DNA from: Pontibacter sp. G13
Lineage (GTDB): Bacteria > Bacteroidota > Bacteroidia > J057
Assembly (NCBI RefSeq): GCF_031851795.1
Contig: NZ_CP134696.1
Coordinates: 682,001-746,000, forward strand
DNA length: 64,000 bases
Direction of reading: 5' to 3'
The notes below the pieces were generated by a model. The model searched no databases, had not been told where the DNA came from, and worked only from the letters and a program-made list of their open reading frames with translations. The stretch's first letter is position 1; each line of letters opens with the position of its first letter. Both the position numbers and the translations under genes were made by a program. This document shows, one piece after another, positions 45,679-54,667 of this stretch.

Positions 45679-46815
45679 TTACCACTTCACATCGAGGTCC
45701 AGTCGCCAGCGATTTCCGGTTTCGGTGAATGCTTCTAGCGGGACAAGTTGTTCGACCATGTAGCATTTCAGCGTCAAGGCCACACGTCGAGCAAGCTGGT
45801 ATTTTGCGACCAATTCCATGCCCTGAAAATTGGTGAGTCTGCCATCGGGGGAATTGAAGCCACTGTAGTCCCATCTAGCCCAGTCATTTTGAGCCAAAAA
45901 ATCCACAGCCGAATACCGTTGCATATTCGCATAGGTCGCCTTGAACAGCCAATCTCGCGGTTGCTCAAGTGCCCCATACTGAAATCCGAGGACCCAGCCA
46001 CGACGCTGATCCCGAAAATTCGCAGCGATCGAATCGTGTCGAGCATAGTTGGCCACGTTCTGATATAGATCCACCTCCAATCTGACGGGCGCATCCCAAC
46101 GCCAATTGAACCGCGTACCAAGGTGAAATACAGGATAGTCGAGGCGATAAGTCTCGGCCCCATCCGGAATATTGGGCATGTTCCTGAAACGGTAGTAGGC
46201 TGGAAACATCTCCCATGCCCCGTCCATGCCGCGCAGGTACATCTGGGCGCCTTGGACATAGGCATCTTGTCCAAGAGTCTTGCCCGCCGAAGAAAGGATG
46301 AAGTGACCGATTCGAAGATCCAAGGAGTCCAGCCAGTCAGTTTCCAGCGAAAAGCCCTTCCCGGCGAATACACCTTCGGGATACACATTGTCGCTCCAAA
46401 ACACCTCGTGGTTCTTTTCGAAAGGGAAGGCAAACTTGCCCAGTTTCAGTTGAAAATGCCGCCATTTTGCCTGAAAGAAGGCCTTCTCCAAGCCGATGGG
46501 GAGCGTCCCGAATTCTTCGAATCCAGTGCCCAAGGTCAATTGTGGGTCTTGCTGCTTCCGCTGATCACCTGTACGTGCCTGCACACCGAAGCTGTACCAA
46601 CTTTCCGAATACGAAAATCCTGCCCGAACCCGGTACCGCATTCGGGTGCGATTGTCCCGGAAAAGGCCGTCTGATTTGCGACCAAACCAGTCTTGTTCCA
46701 CACGGAAACGCACATCCGTATGGAACGAAAGCTTACTTGCGATAGAATCTAATTGAGCTGCTAGGGGATTTGAGAGGAGCAGGAGGAAGAACACTCCCAA
46801 AATCGAATTTCCCAA
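45679..46815 (-). CDS. Outer-membrane porin / alginate-export-type beta-barrel
   Basis: 378 residues (TTG start; the signal peptide 'FFLLLLSNPLAAQ' needs it). Beta-barrel pattern of alternating aromatic strands: 'DVRFRVEQDWFGRKSDGLFRDNRTRMRYRVRAGFSYSESWYSFGVQART', 'FQLKLGKFAFPFEKNHEVFWSDNVYPEG', and C-terminal 'WRLDLDVKW' ending in Trp, typical of outer-membrane insertion. Resembles the alginate export/Porin families. The selectivity is unknown. A T9/G9 tract lies about 67 bp upstream of the start and may affect expression. Confidence 0.85.
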   Translation of the reverse strand: MGNSILGVFFLLLLSNPLAAQLDSIASKLSFHTDVRFRVEQDWFGRKSDGLFRDNRTRMRYRVRAGFSYSESWYSFGVQARTGDQRKQQDPQLTLGTGFEEFGTLPIGLEKAFFQAKWRHFQLKLGKFAFPFEKNHEVFWSDNVYPEGVFAGKGFSLETDWLDSLDLRIGHFILSSAGKTLGQDAYVQGAQMYLRGMDGAWEMFPAYYRFRNMPNIPDGAETYRLDYPVFHLGTRFNWRWDAPVRLEVDLYQNVANYARHDSIAANFRDQRRGWVLGFQYGALEQPRDWLFKATYANMQRYSAVDFLAQNDWARWDYSGFNSPDGRLTNFQGMELVAKYQLARRVALTLKCYMVEQLVPLEAFTETGNRWRLDLDVKW

Positions 46816-46882
46816 TTTTATGTCAAATTGATTTAAGCGCTCAATTTAAGGAAATACCTGAAGGTTTGGGGAGGGTGGATGT

Positions 46883-46900
46883 TTTTTTTTGGGGGGGGGA
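46883..46900. repeat. Adjacent T9 and G9 homopolymer tracts
   Basis: Nine T (46883-46891) directly followed by nine G (46892-46900), in the promoter region of the minus-strand porin gene. Tracts of this kind change length by slippage and can switch expression on and off in other bacteria. Confidence 0.7.
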
Positions 46901-47018
46901 ATGAAAGGGGAATGGAGGCAATTGGTAACGATTACCTGAAACACCAACAAAAAAACAGTATTACCATTTACCAAAGTTTCCAAACACTTTATAATTTACA
47001 TCAATTTATGATACTTTT

Positions 47019-48602
47019 CTAACTACTAATTACAGTTATACTGACACTCCTTAAGGATGATTCCTCTGGTTTTGATTTTGGCCGCCAGCTAAAACTAATA
47101 GAACTATTTTTCTTAATTAATAGATGGAAATTATATTTATGCCAAACTTCTGCAATACACATTACTATTTTTTGAAGGAATGAAATAGAGTAATTGCTTA
47201 TTTCCCTATCATCCAAGACCGAATACAGTATGGTTTTTTCTTTGTGGCTTAGCCTAAGGCCATTTACCAATTTCAAAAGTATCGACCTAAAGATTCCGAA
47301 ATAATGGCGTTCATTTAACTCGCCATTTTTCCAGAGAACCATTACTTGGTGGTAGTCAACAACATTACTCTTGAACCTATCTGACAGAATGACATCATTC
47401 CAATTAGTATGATATCTATAGAATCCAACTCCGTTTATATACCAAATAAGATCTTTTTCATAACATAGAACTATTTTATCAGATTTATATTCCATTTTCG
47501 ATGACTTCTCAACAAACTCTCTTGCCTGTTCAAGCGACTTCAAATATCTATTGTATGAGGTAGAATAGTAATTAGGCGAAACATCATAATCATTCAACAA
47601 TCTTACTCGAAAAGGCATAAAGGCCCAACAATAGTAATCAATAGAGTTTTTTCCGTGCCGTATATGAAAGTACTGATAACCAAAAAATAACCAAATCAAA
47701 ACACCTCCAAAAACTGAAATAAATTTCACAACAAAAGACAGTGTATCTCCTGTAAAATAGAATTCAACAAATAACGCATTATTAAAATTTAAATTAATAA
47801 ATCTTGATGAAATGAACCATATTTGAATTAAAAAGAAAAAGGAAACAATAATAAAAATATGCCTCGGGTATCTCCAGGAAACTATCTTGAATTCTTTGCT
47901 ATATCTCCATCTACTAAGGGAAAAAGGTTGTGTAAACGAGTTTAAAAAGCCCCAAATAATTATCCTGACAAAAGATAATTGCATATCTTTTTTCTTGATA
48001 GGATTTACCACCTTACCTTCCCCTGAAACTTCATATAAATAACCATTATATTCCTTCTCTCGCTTCCCTGATGGCCATAATCCAAAATCTAAAGACTTTA
48101 ATTGCGCATAAGGAAAATCTTTAGGTTCCCGCCTATTACCCCATCTTGACTTAATATACTCCCAAGAAAAAATATCTGAAAAATTGGTACTCCACGATGA
48201 AGTATCATTATCCTTATCATTATCCTTTTTCCAAAAAATCTCAGAGGATGACTTAATTCTCGAATGCCATATTTCCTGAGATAGGAGTTGTAGGTATCCC
48301 ACATATTGGTTGTGAGCGATGAACCTGTAGTTAATTACCCAATATATTGCAAGAATATAAACAAGCTCAATGCTAAGGATGAAATCAGGATTCTCGAAAA
48401 TCTGAAGCAGTTCAGAGACAGGCCCTTCAGGGTGAGTACTTTCAGCGGAAGCATTCTTTGCTCCTCTCCTAAGAAATCCAAAAATCAGAAACGCTACGCT
48501 ATTACTTCCGATGATATGTCCAAAATATCTAGTAATGCTGTCCCTTATTGATTTTACTTCATTCTTAAGAAGTTCATACTCCTTTACCGATTGCTTAAGC
48601 AT
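47019..48602 (-). CDS. AT-rich membrane protein of unknown function
   Basis: 527 residues, not recognised. Several hydrophobic segments: about 33-44, 76-92, 206-222, 250-270, 291-310. The N-terminal start has a coiled helical 'ELLKNEVKSIRDSITRYFGHIIGSNSVAFLIFGF' that resembles SLATT-type or pore-forming effector-linked membrane proteins, which is only an impression. A long cytoplasmic C-terminal part follows. The gene is much richer in A/T (Lys, Ile, Asn, Ser, Tyr codons) than all neighbours, so recent horizontal acquisition is likely. No partner gene is visible. Confidence 0.6.
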   Translation of the reverse strand: MLKQSVKEYELLKNEVKSIRDSITRYFGHIIGSNSVAFLIFGFLRRGAKNASAESTHPEGPVSELLQIFENPDFILSIELVYILAIYWVINYRFIAHNQYVGYLQLLSQEIWHSRIKSSSEIFWKKDNDKDNDTSSWSTNFSDIFSWEYIKSRWGNRREPKDFPYAQLKSLDFGLWPSGKREKEYNGYLYEVSGEGKVVNPIKKKDMQLSFVRIIIWGFLNSFTQPFSLSRWRYSKEFKIVSWRYPRHIFIIVSFFFLIQIWFISSRFINLNFNNALFVEFYFTGDTLSFVVKFISVFGGVLIWLFFGYQYFHIRHGKNSIDYYCWAFMPFRVRLLNDYDVSPNYYSTSYNRYLKSLEQAREFVEKSSKMEYKSDKIVLCYEKDLIWYINGVGFYRYHTNWNDVILSDRFKSNVVDYHQVMVLWKNGELNERHYFGIFRSILLKLVNGLRLSHKEKTILYSVLDDREISNYSISFLQKIVMCIAEVWHKYNFHLLIKKNSSISFSWRPKSKPEESSLRSVSITVISS

Positions 48603-48760
48603 TGAACAATTAATTATAGCAAAATAATTTAATACAATTAATTAAATTATAATCATTTAAAAAACAAAACCTTCCTATCTACTGAGTTTTCTGTTTTGAT
48701 TTCACAATAGCTTAGTGGTCCATCCATTCCCTATATTTGCCCCAACAAATTCACAATATC

Positions 48761-49108
48761 ATGCCCATCATTCCAGACTCCCCTACCCTCTCCGACCTGC
48801 AAAAATACCAAGACGACCTCTGCAAGGAACGTGGTTGGGACACAGCCTCTGATCTTGAAACCTGGCTGCTTTTTTCCGAAGAAATCGGGGAACTCGCCAA
48901 GGCCATCCGCAATCACCGCAAGCTCTACCAAGAGGCAGGGAAATCTCAAAAACCCTCAGAGCTCGCTGGAGAATTTGCAGACGTCCTCAGCTATCTGATG
49001 GAACTCGCCAATCGCATGGACATCAATTTGGAACAAGCCTATCGCGACAAGGAAGCCAAAAACGCTGCCCGTGAGTGGAACAATGGCTCAGACGCCCCAA
49101 ACGACTGA
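48761..49108 (+). CDS. MazG-family nucleotide pyrophosphohydrolase
   Basis: 115 residues from ATG 48761. All-alpha NTP-PPase: 'LLFSEEIGELAKAIRNH' (ExxE metal pair) and 'LAGEFADVLSYLMELANRMDINLEQAYRDKEAKN' (ExxD pair). The short single-domain form hydrolyses nucleoside triphosphates to the monophosphate and PPi, for housecleaning of non-canonical nucleotides. Its 3' end overlaps the convergent transporter gene by 21 bp. Confidence 0.93.
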   Translation: MPIIPDSPTLSDLQKYQDDLCKERGWDTASDLETWLLFSEEIGELAKAIRNHRKLYQEAGKSQKPSELAGEFADVLSYLMELANRMDINLEQAYRDKEAKNAAREWNNGSDAPND

Positions 49109-50533
49109 CATTCCCCAGTAACAAATCGCTACGATCACCCCAGCTGAGATCAGGTTTAGCCAAAATCCCGCTCGGATCATATCCCGCATTTCGAATTGGC
49201 CAGTACCGAACACGATGGCATTGGGCGCAGTCGCAACTGGCAGCATGAATGCCGCAGAGCTGGCAAAAGCTACAGGGATCATCAGTGCATAGGGATCGAC
49301 CCCCAAATTCGGAGCCAAGGCGGCCATGACAGGCATCATGAGTGTACAGGTCGCCATATTTTGGGTGATCTCTGTCAGGAATACCACCGATAGGACGATC
49401 ACCATGAGAATCACGATGTACGGAGCGCCAGCCAGTCCCGAAAATTGACCTGCCAGCCAAGCAGCCAATCCGGATTGCTCAAAGGCAAAGGCAATCGCAA
49501 ATGCCCCCCCAAATAGCAACAGAATCCCCCAAGGAAGCTTCACCGCCGTATCCCAATCTAAGATCCGTTTGCCAGGGCCGTGGCCGCTCGGCACGGAAAA
49601 CAGAATCAGCGCTCCTACCAATCCGATCATCGCATCATGGATGCCGGGGATGAAATGCTTGAGTACGTAGGAACGAATGATCCAACAAATCGCAACCGTC
49701 ACAAATACCGCCAAGACCACGCCTTCCTGATACTTCATGGGACCCAAATCCTTCAATTGCCTGCGAATCTCCGCACGAGCGCCCGGGACCTTGATACTCC
49801 CCAAAGGAAACACCCAATGCGTCAGAGAATACCAAGCCACGGTCAACAGAATGACCGACACGGGAATTCCCATCATCATCCACTGACCAAATGGCACATC
49901 CAGTCCATAGGCCTCCTTGACATATCCAGTGAAAATCAGATTGGTGGGCGTCCCCACGAGTGTAGCCATTCCGCCAATCGAGGCGGCGTATGCGATACTG
50001 ATCATGAGGGCGGCACCGAGCTTCATCTTGCCGGAATCTTGCGCGCCTGTGAATCCCAGATGGTCAAATTGGTCGATGACGGCTCCCGCAATCGGCACCA
50101 TCATGAGCGTGGTGGCGGTATTGGAAATCCACATGGACAGAAAAGCAGTGGCCAGCATGAACCCCAGGACGAGGCGATTGGCGTCGGCACCGACCAGCGA
50201 AATGATGCCCAGGGCGATCCGTTTGTGGAGATTCCACTTGGCCATCGCCAGTGCCAGCATAAATCCTCCAATAAACAAAAACAGGATGGGGCTGATGTAG
50301 GTTTTGGATAAAGGGGAGAGTTCGACCGCACCAGATAGGGGAAACAAGATCAATGGCAACAAGGCAGTCGCAGCAATCGGGACCGCTTCGGTCATCCACC
50401 AGATGGCCATCCAGCAGGTTCCTGCAAGGACTGCCACGCCTTCTTGGGAAAGCCCTTCCGGGGATACTCCCAGCCAAATTACGAGCGCTACAAGCGGGCC
50501 CAGCCAAAAACCTAGGGTGCGTTTATTAACCAT
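49088..50533 (-). CDS. SLC13/DASS family sodium-coupled anion transporter
   Basis: 481 residues from ATG 50533 (the frame opens at 50647 but earlier residues are not a membrane-protein start). Divalent anion:Na+ symporter pattern: 'WWMTEAVPIAATALLPLILFPLSG', 'FIGGFMLALAMAKWNLHKRIAL', 'WISNTATTLMMVPIA' (first SNT motif), 'VFLTEITQNMATCTLMMPVMAAL' (second, SQT/NxT-like motif) and 11-12 helices. Members import dicarboxylates, citrate or sulfate. Substrate not decided by sequence. Convergent with MazG. Confidence 0.93.
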   Translation of the reverse strand: MVNKRTLGFWLGPLVALVIWLGVSPEGLSQEGVAVLAGTCWMAIWWMTEAVPIAATALLPLILFPLSGAVELSPLSKTYISPILFLFIGGFMLALAMAKWNLHKRIALGIISLVGADANRLVLGFMLATAFLSMWISNTATTLMMVPIAGAVIDQFDHLGFTGAQDSGKMKLGAALMISIAYAASIGGMATLVGTPTNLIFTGYVKEAYGLDVPFGQWMMMGIPVSVILLTVAWYSLTHWVFPLGSIKVPGARAEIRRQLKDLGPMKYQEGVVLAVFVTVAICWIIRSYVLKHFIPGIHDAMIGLVGALILFSVPSGHGPGKRILDWDTAVKLPWGILLLFGGAFAIAFAFEQSGLAAWLAGQFSGLAGAPYIVILMVIVLSVVFLTEITQNMATCTLMMPVMAALAPNLGVDPYALMIPVAFASSAAFMLPVATAPNAIVFGTGQFEMRDMIRAGFWLNLISAGVIVAICYWGMSVVWGV

Positions 50534-50747
50534 TGTAATGCAGAATTGGAGGTTGCGAGTTTCAATCGCTATTTTTGCCGAAAATAAGTAACTCGCATTC
50601 ATTAATGCCAAACTTTGACGAAGTATCCCACCCAAGGATCCAATCAAAGGTAGGCCAAGAAGAATTGGGTTGATTCAGTTCTGGAATACGGTTTTTGTAT
50701 GTTGGTCAAAAGGCCAGCAACCACTCAACTGGGAATTTTAGAGGAAT

Positions 50748-52175
50748 ATGAAGCTGCAGGAAGCCTTGGATGAAGAGGTGTTTGACATATTGGCACAAGC
50801 CAGCAAATCACTGGGAATCAGATCGTACGTCATAGGAGGATATGTCCGGGATTACCTGATGCGAGATCTCTATGATCGGCACGAATCCCGCAAGGACATT
50901 GACATTGTCGTAGAGGGCAGAGGGATTGATCTTGCCAGGAAATTTGGGGAATTGGTCGGTGCCAAAGACGTTGTCGTTTACGAAAATTTCGGAACGGCCA
51001 TGGTTCCTTTTCAGGACTATTCTGTGGAATTCGTCGGGGCTCGCAAAGAGAGCTACCAACGAAATTCTCGCAAGCCCATCGTGGAAGAAGGCACCTTGGA
51101 GGACGACCAGCTCCGCAGGGACTTCACCATCAATGCGTTGTCCATTTCATTGAATGAAGAAGATTTTGCCCATCTTCACGACCCATTCGAAGGGGTTCAG
51201 GACCTCAAGGACGGCATTATTCGAACCCCAACCGATCCGGACATCACCTTTTCAGATGATCCTCTCCGGATGATTCGCGCAATCCGATTTGCCACTCGAT
51301 TTGGTTTTCATATCGAGGAGCGGACCTATAAGGCCATTATCAAAAATCGCCAGCGCATCACGATCGTGTCCAAGGAACGCATCAATGACGAGCTCAACAA
51401 GATCATCATGACCGAGAAACCCTCTAGGGGATTTGATCTCTTGTTCCGTACGGGCCTTCTCAAGCTGGTTTTCCCGGAGCTGCACAATATGCATGGAATC
51501 GACTATGTGAATGGTCGGGGCCACAAAGACAATTTCTACCATACCCTACAGGTATTGGACAACATCTCCATCAAAAGCGACAACCTCTGGCTGCGATGGG
51601 TAGCGATTCTTCACGACATCGCCAAACCGTTGACCAAGCGCTACCATCCTCAGCACGGCTGGACCTTCCACGGGCATGAAGATCGGGGCGGACGACTCGT
51701 TCCCAAGATCTTTCGCAACATGAAGCTCCCGCTCAATGAGCACATGAAGTATGTCCAGAAGCTCGTATTCCTCCACCAGCGCCCGATCGCCTTGGTGAAT
51801 GAGGAGGTTTCCGATAGCGCCATCAGAAGGTTGGTGGTAGATGCGGGCGAGGATCTGAATGACTTGCTGGAGTTTTGCCGTGCGGATATCACGTCCAAAA
51901 ACGAGAAGAAAGTTACGCGATTCTTGCGAAATTACGAGGTGTTGGAAAAGCGAATCCACGAGGTTGAGCAACGCGACAACCTACGGAATTGGCAGCCCCC
52001 CATCACCGGGAATGAAATCATGGAGACTTTCAAATTGCCGCCAAGCAGAGCGGTTGGTCAGATCAAAACCGAGATCCGCGAAGCGATTCTCGATGGGGTC
52101 ATCCCCAATGAAGTCGATGCTGCAAGGGCATTTATGATGGAAATCGCACCCAAATATCTAGAGCCAAAACCCTGA
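50748..52175 (+). CDS. cca: CCA tRNA nucleotidyltransferase with HD domain
   Basis: 475 residues. Adds CCA to tRNA 3' ends. The polymerase-beta head is seen in 'YVIGGYVRDYLMRD' and 'KDIDIVVEG' (catalytic DxD), then 'LEDDQLRRDFTINALSI', 'DPLRMIRAIRFATRFGF' and 'ERINDELNKIIMTEKPSRGFDLLFRTGLL'. The C-terminal HD phosphohydrolase domain has 'GRGHKDNFYHTLQVLDNIS' and 'WVAILHDIAKPLTKRYH', so this is the longer HD-containing form common in this phylum. Confidence 0.97.
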   Translation: MKLQEALDEEVFDILAQASKSLGIRSYVIGGYVRDYLMRDLYDRHESRKDIDIVVEGRGIDLARKFGELVGAKDVVVYENFGTAMVPFQDYSVEFVGARKESYQRNSRKPIVEEGTLEDDQLRRDFTINALSISLNEEDFAHLHDPFEGVQDLKDGIIRTPTDPDITFSDDPLRMIRAIRFATRFGFHIEERTYKAIIKNRQRITIVSKERINDELNKIIMTEKPSRGFDLLFRTGLLKLVFPELHNMHGIDYVNGRGHKDNFYHTLQVLDNISIKSDNLWLRWVAILHDIAKPLTKRYHPQHGWTFHGHEDRGGRLVPKIFRNMKLPLNEHMKYVQKLVFLHQRPIALVNEEVSDSAIRRLVVDAGEDLNDLLEFCRADITSKNEKKVTRFLRNYEVLEKRIHEVEQRDNLRNWQPPITGNEIMETFKLPPSRAVGQIKTEIREAILDGVIPNEVDAARAFMMEIAPKYLEPKP

Positions 52176-52351
52176 TAGGAAAGTTATTGGAGCCTTCACT
52201 AAGAAAGCTCGCTAAAATTTCCGATTTTGAAAGGGCCGAAATTCCATGATAAATGGAATCCTATTCAAACCTAGATTCTGATGAGGTGATTCCAAACTCC
52301 TGTTGTCAACAGAGTTATAGGAATCTCTTCAAATTCACAACCGATTTTTTC

Positions 52352-52969
52352 ATGCGTACCCTCTTCCTATTTTGCAGCATCATGTTGCTGATCCATTTCG
52401 GAAAGGCCCAAGAATACGAGGCCTTCGGGATGCGATTTGCCACGGATATCCAATATTTCCCCAGGGCTGACGAATCCGGACTGGTTACCGGAACCTTCAC
52501 GACAGGGGTATTGGGCGTGTATTACTCCAACTACAAGGAGTTCTCCGGCTTTCAAGCGGGCCTCAACGTGAATCACAAGGGTGGTGGTTTCAACCTGCCA
52601 GTGATCATGGAAGATTATGGCAATGATGAGCAGAACACCAAGCATACTTCCTTGGAGATGGATTTCAAGGTTGGGCCTCGATACAAAGGCCTGTATGCTC
52701 AGATCGGATATGTCCTCGGCTATCGATTCGTACAAGAGGGATTTTTGCAGGAAGGGGTAGATGCCGAGATCAACCCTTGGTATTTAATGCTTCCTTTTGG
52801 ATTGTCCACACACTTGCCTACCAACTGGGGAAATGTCGGTTTTGGTGCCTACTACAATGTCGGCGTCCTCAATATGGTCAAATCCCCCGATCAGGCCATC
52901 AATCCAGACGGTGGCCGCCAACGCTATTTCTCCATCGAAATCACGGTAGACTACGAGACCTCCCGCTAA
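52352..52969 (+). CDS. Outer-membrane beta-barrel protein (small)
   Basis: 205 residues from ATG 52352. Sec signal ends 'IHFGKAQ'. The mature part has barrel-like strands: 'GTFTTGVLGVYYSNYKEFSGFQAGLNVNHKGGGFNLP', 'SLEMDFKVGPRYKGLYAQIGYVLGYRF', 'WGNVGFGAYYNVGVLNMV' and 'FSIEITVDYETSR', the shape of small PorT/OmpW-like proteins. Ligand unknown. Terminated by a hairpin. Confidence 0.8.
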   Translation: MRTLFLFCSIMLLIHFGKAQEYEAFGMRFATDIQYFPRADESGLVTGTFTTGVLGVYYSNYKEFSGFQAGLNVNHKGGGFNLPVIMEDYGNDEQNTKHTSLEMDFKVGPRYKGLYAQIGYVLGYRFVQEGFLQEGVDAEINPWYLMLPFGLSTHLPTNWGNVGFGAYYNVGVLNMVKSPDQAINPDGGRQRYFSIEITVDYETSR

Positions 52970-52990
52970 TCGCTGGAACCAAAGAAATTG

Positions 52991-53025
52991 AATCCCCCTA
53001 TGCCGTATTTGGGCACAGGGGGATT
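52991..53025 (+). terminator. Hairpin terminator
   Basis: 14-bp stem AATCCCCCTATGCC / GGCACAGGGGGATT with one A-C mismatch, followed by TCTCTTTTC. Follows the barrel gene. Confidence 0.75.
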
Positions 53026-53144
53026 TCTCTTTTCAAGATGCATCAACTTCGGAAGAATGGGAGATTTGAGTTATTTTCAAATAAAGTGAAGCAGGGGGGA
53101 ATAAATCCAACACTTCGATTGTCCAATGGTAAAATCATCACTTG

Positions 53145-53711
53145 GTGATCACAAACCCACATACAGATTTGGTCCTGATTCAGGCTGCCCAGCAAGGAGA
53201 TCAACAGGCTTTTCGCCAGTTGATCAGTCGCTATGAGCAGCAGGTGGCCGCTACCGTGGTGGGGATGTTGGGCAATGGACAGGATGCAGAAGATGTCGGC
53301 CAAGAGGTATTCATCCGATTCTATCGGACTTTGGATCAATTCAGAGGGGAAAGCTCATTGGGCACCTATTTGACACGAATCGCCATCAACCTCTCGCTAA
53401 ATCAACTGAAGAAACGCAAACGCAATCAGCGCTTTCGGTTCTTCGGTAAGCAAAGTGAAGAGGGTCCAGAACTACAGGTTCCGGATCAAGGACTCTCGCA
53501 AGAGCAGCGGGAAACCCAGGCATTTGTACAGACCGGTCTTCAACAACTGGCACCAGAATTCAGGAGTGTGGTGGTTCTGAGACTTTTGGAAGGATATTCC
53601 ACCCAAGAAACCGCCGAGATATTGGACATTAAACCCGGCACAGTTTTGTCAAGGCTTTCAAGAGCTCAAGCGAAGTTGCGGGAGATTTTGAAGTCCCTCG
53701 ACACAGCATGA
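53145..53711 (+). CDS. ECF-family RNA polymerase sigma factor
   Basis: 188 residues (GTG 53145; a TTG one codon earlier is also possible). Region 2: 'RYEQQVAATVVGMLGNGQDAEDVGQEVFIRFYRTLDQFRGESSLGTYLTRIAINLSLNQLKKRKR'; region 4: 'LAPEFRSVVVLRLLEGYSTQETAEILDIKPGTVLSRLSRAQAKLREIL'. Its stop overlaps the start of the next gene by four bp (ATGA), so it is translationally coupled to the likely anti-sigma factor. The group controls an envelope-stress set in combination with the following Spy-like gene. Confidence 0.96.
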   Translation: MITNPHTDLVLIQAAQQGDQQAFRQLISRYEQQVAATVVGMLGNGQDAEDVGQEVFIRFYRTLDQFRGESSLGTYLTRIAINLSLNQLKKRKRNQRFRFFGKQSEEGPELQVPDQGLSQEQRETQAFVQTGLQQLAPEFRSVVVLRLLEGYSTQETAEILDIKPGTVLSRLSRAQAKLREILKSLDTA

Positions 53712-54166
53712 ACAAACAACTAAGCGCGAAGATCATGAGTCATCCAACCAGCGATTCCTTTTCCAGACTTACTCCCGAGCATCAGGAGTGGGTCCTCAAG
53801 GCCGTACAACAGCGTTTGGCTGGTTCCGACCAAGCCAAGGTAGACGAGCTGATGCAGCTGGAAGATTTCCGGCTAGCCTTTGAAGATATGCAGGGGCTGC
53901 ATCGGAAGTTGAGCGAATTCCCATTTTCCTTTGAGCCTTTCTTCACGGAGAAGGTTATGCGTGGGATCGAGCTACCTGAGAAACAAGAGTGGGTCAATGG
54001 CCTGAACTGGGCTTTTGCGAGATTGGCAGTGCCGGCCTTTGGCGTGCTGTGCATGATGTTGCTTTTTCTCCTATGGCAGGATAGCGGACTGACCCTGGAA
54101 TCCATCCATGGGATCGCAGATCTGGGAGCAGACGACTGGATGATCGAGTATGTAGCAACGCTTTAA
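53708..54166 (+). CDS. Likely anti-sigma factor (single membrane helix)
   Basis: 152 residues. The N-terminal cytoplasmic part is helical ('PEHQEWVLKAVQQRLAGSDQAKVDELMQLEDFRLAFEDMQGLHRKLSEFPF') and a single membrane helix lies at about 106-122, with a short periplasmic tail. No zinc-binding HxxxCxxC motif is visible, so it is not a ZAS-type. Four-bp overlap with the ECF sigma gene and the membrane topology are the basis for the call. Confidence 0.75.
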   Translation: MNKQLSAKIMSHPTSDSFSRLTPEHQEWVLKAVQQRLAGSDQAKVDELMQLEDFRLAFEDMQGLHRKLSEFPFSFEPFFTEKVMRGIELPEKQEWVNGLNWAFARLAVPAFGVLCMMLLFLLWQDSGLTLESIHGIADLGADDWMIEYVATL

Positions 54167-54178
54167 TTCGAAGAATCA

Positions 54179-54631
54179 ATGAACAATAAGATACAAGCCG
54201 TAATCATCATCTTCATGACCCTGATCATCGGATTTGGGGCGGGATTTGTGGCGAGTGGAAATTTTTTCAGGGATAAGGTCAGAAAGTACCAAGGGGCCAT
54301 GAATCATGAGGAGCAGTTTATGGATATGCTGATCAATGTCGCAGATCTTTCTGACGAACAAATTGAGCAGATCAAGCCTGTGGTTGGAGAACATCATCAG
54401 CGAATGCGAGGATACAATCGTACGTTCCGGGATAGCATGATGCACGAGCGAAAAATATTTCATGAAGAGCTTGGCCAATATCTCGATGAGGCGCAATTGC
54501 GAGAAGTAAAAGAGCATTTGCGAATTCACAGAAAAAAGCGCAAGATGCGACACAAACCAAAAGGAGGTCCACAAGGGGCGGATGGAGCACCCCCCTTTCC
54601 TCCAGATCCTCATCAGCAAGGAGGTCGGTGA
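54179..54631 (+). CDS. Membrane-anchored Spy/CpxP-like sensor protein
   Basis: 150 residues. Membrane helix at about 6-27, then helical periplasmic part 'FMDMLINVADLSDEQIEQIKPVVGEHHQRMRGYNRTFRDSMM' and 'YLDEAQLREVKEHL', the pattern of Spy/CpxP-type heavy-metal sensor or chaperone proteins (LTxxQ-like 'LSDEQIEQI'). A Lys/Arg-Pro/Gly-rich tail with His follows. Thirteen bp after the anti-sigma gene, completing an envelope-stress operon. Confidence 0.85.
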   Translation: MNNKIQAVIIIFMTLIIGFGAGFVASGNFFRDKVRKYQGAMNHEEQFMDMLINVADLSDEQIEQIKPVVGEHHQRMRGYNRTFRDSMMHERKIFHEELGQYLDEAQLREVKEHLRIHRKKRKMRHKPKGGPQGADGAPPFPPDPHQQGGR

Positions 54632-54667
54632 TCATCCCAACCGACCTACTTGCCTATTGGATTTTTT

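Noticed and set aside
49580-50311. Plus-strand 243-residue ORF
   Set aside because: Antisense to the SLC13 transporter; extreme His/Arg/Gln content.
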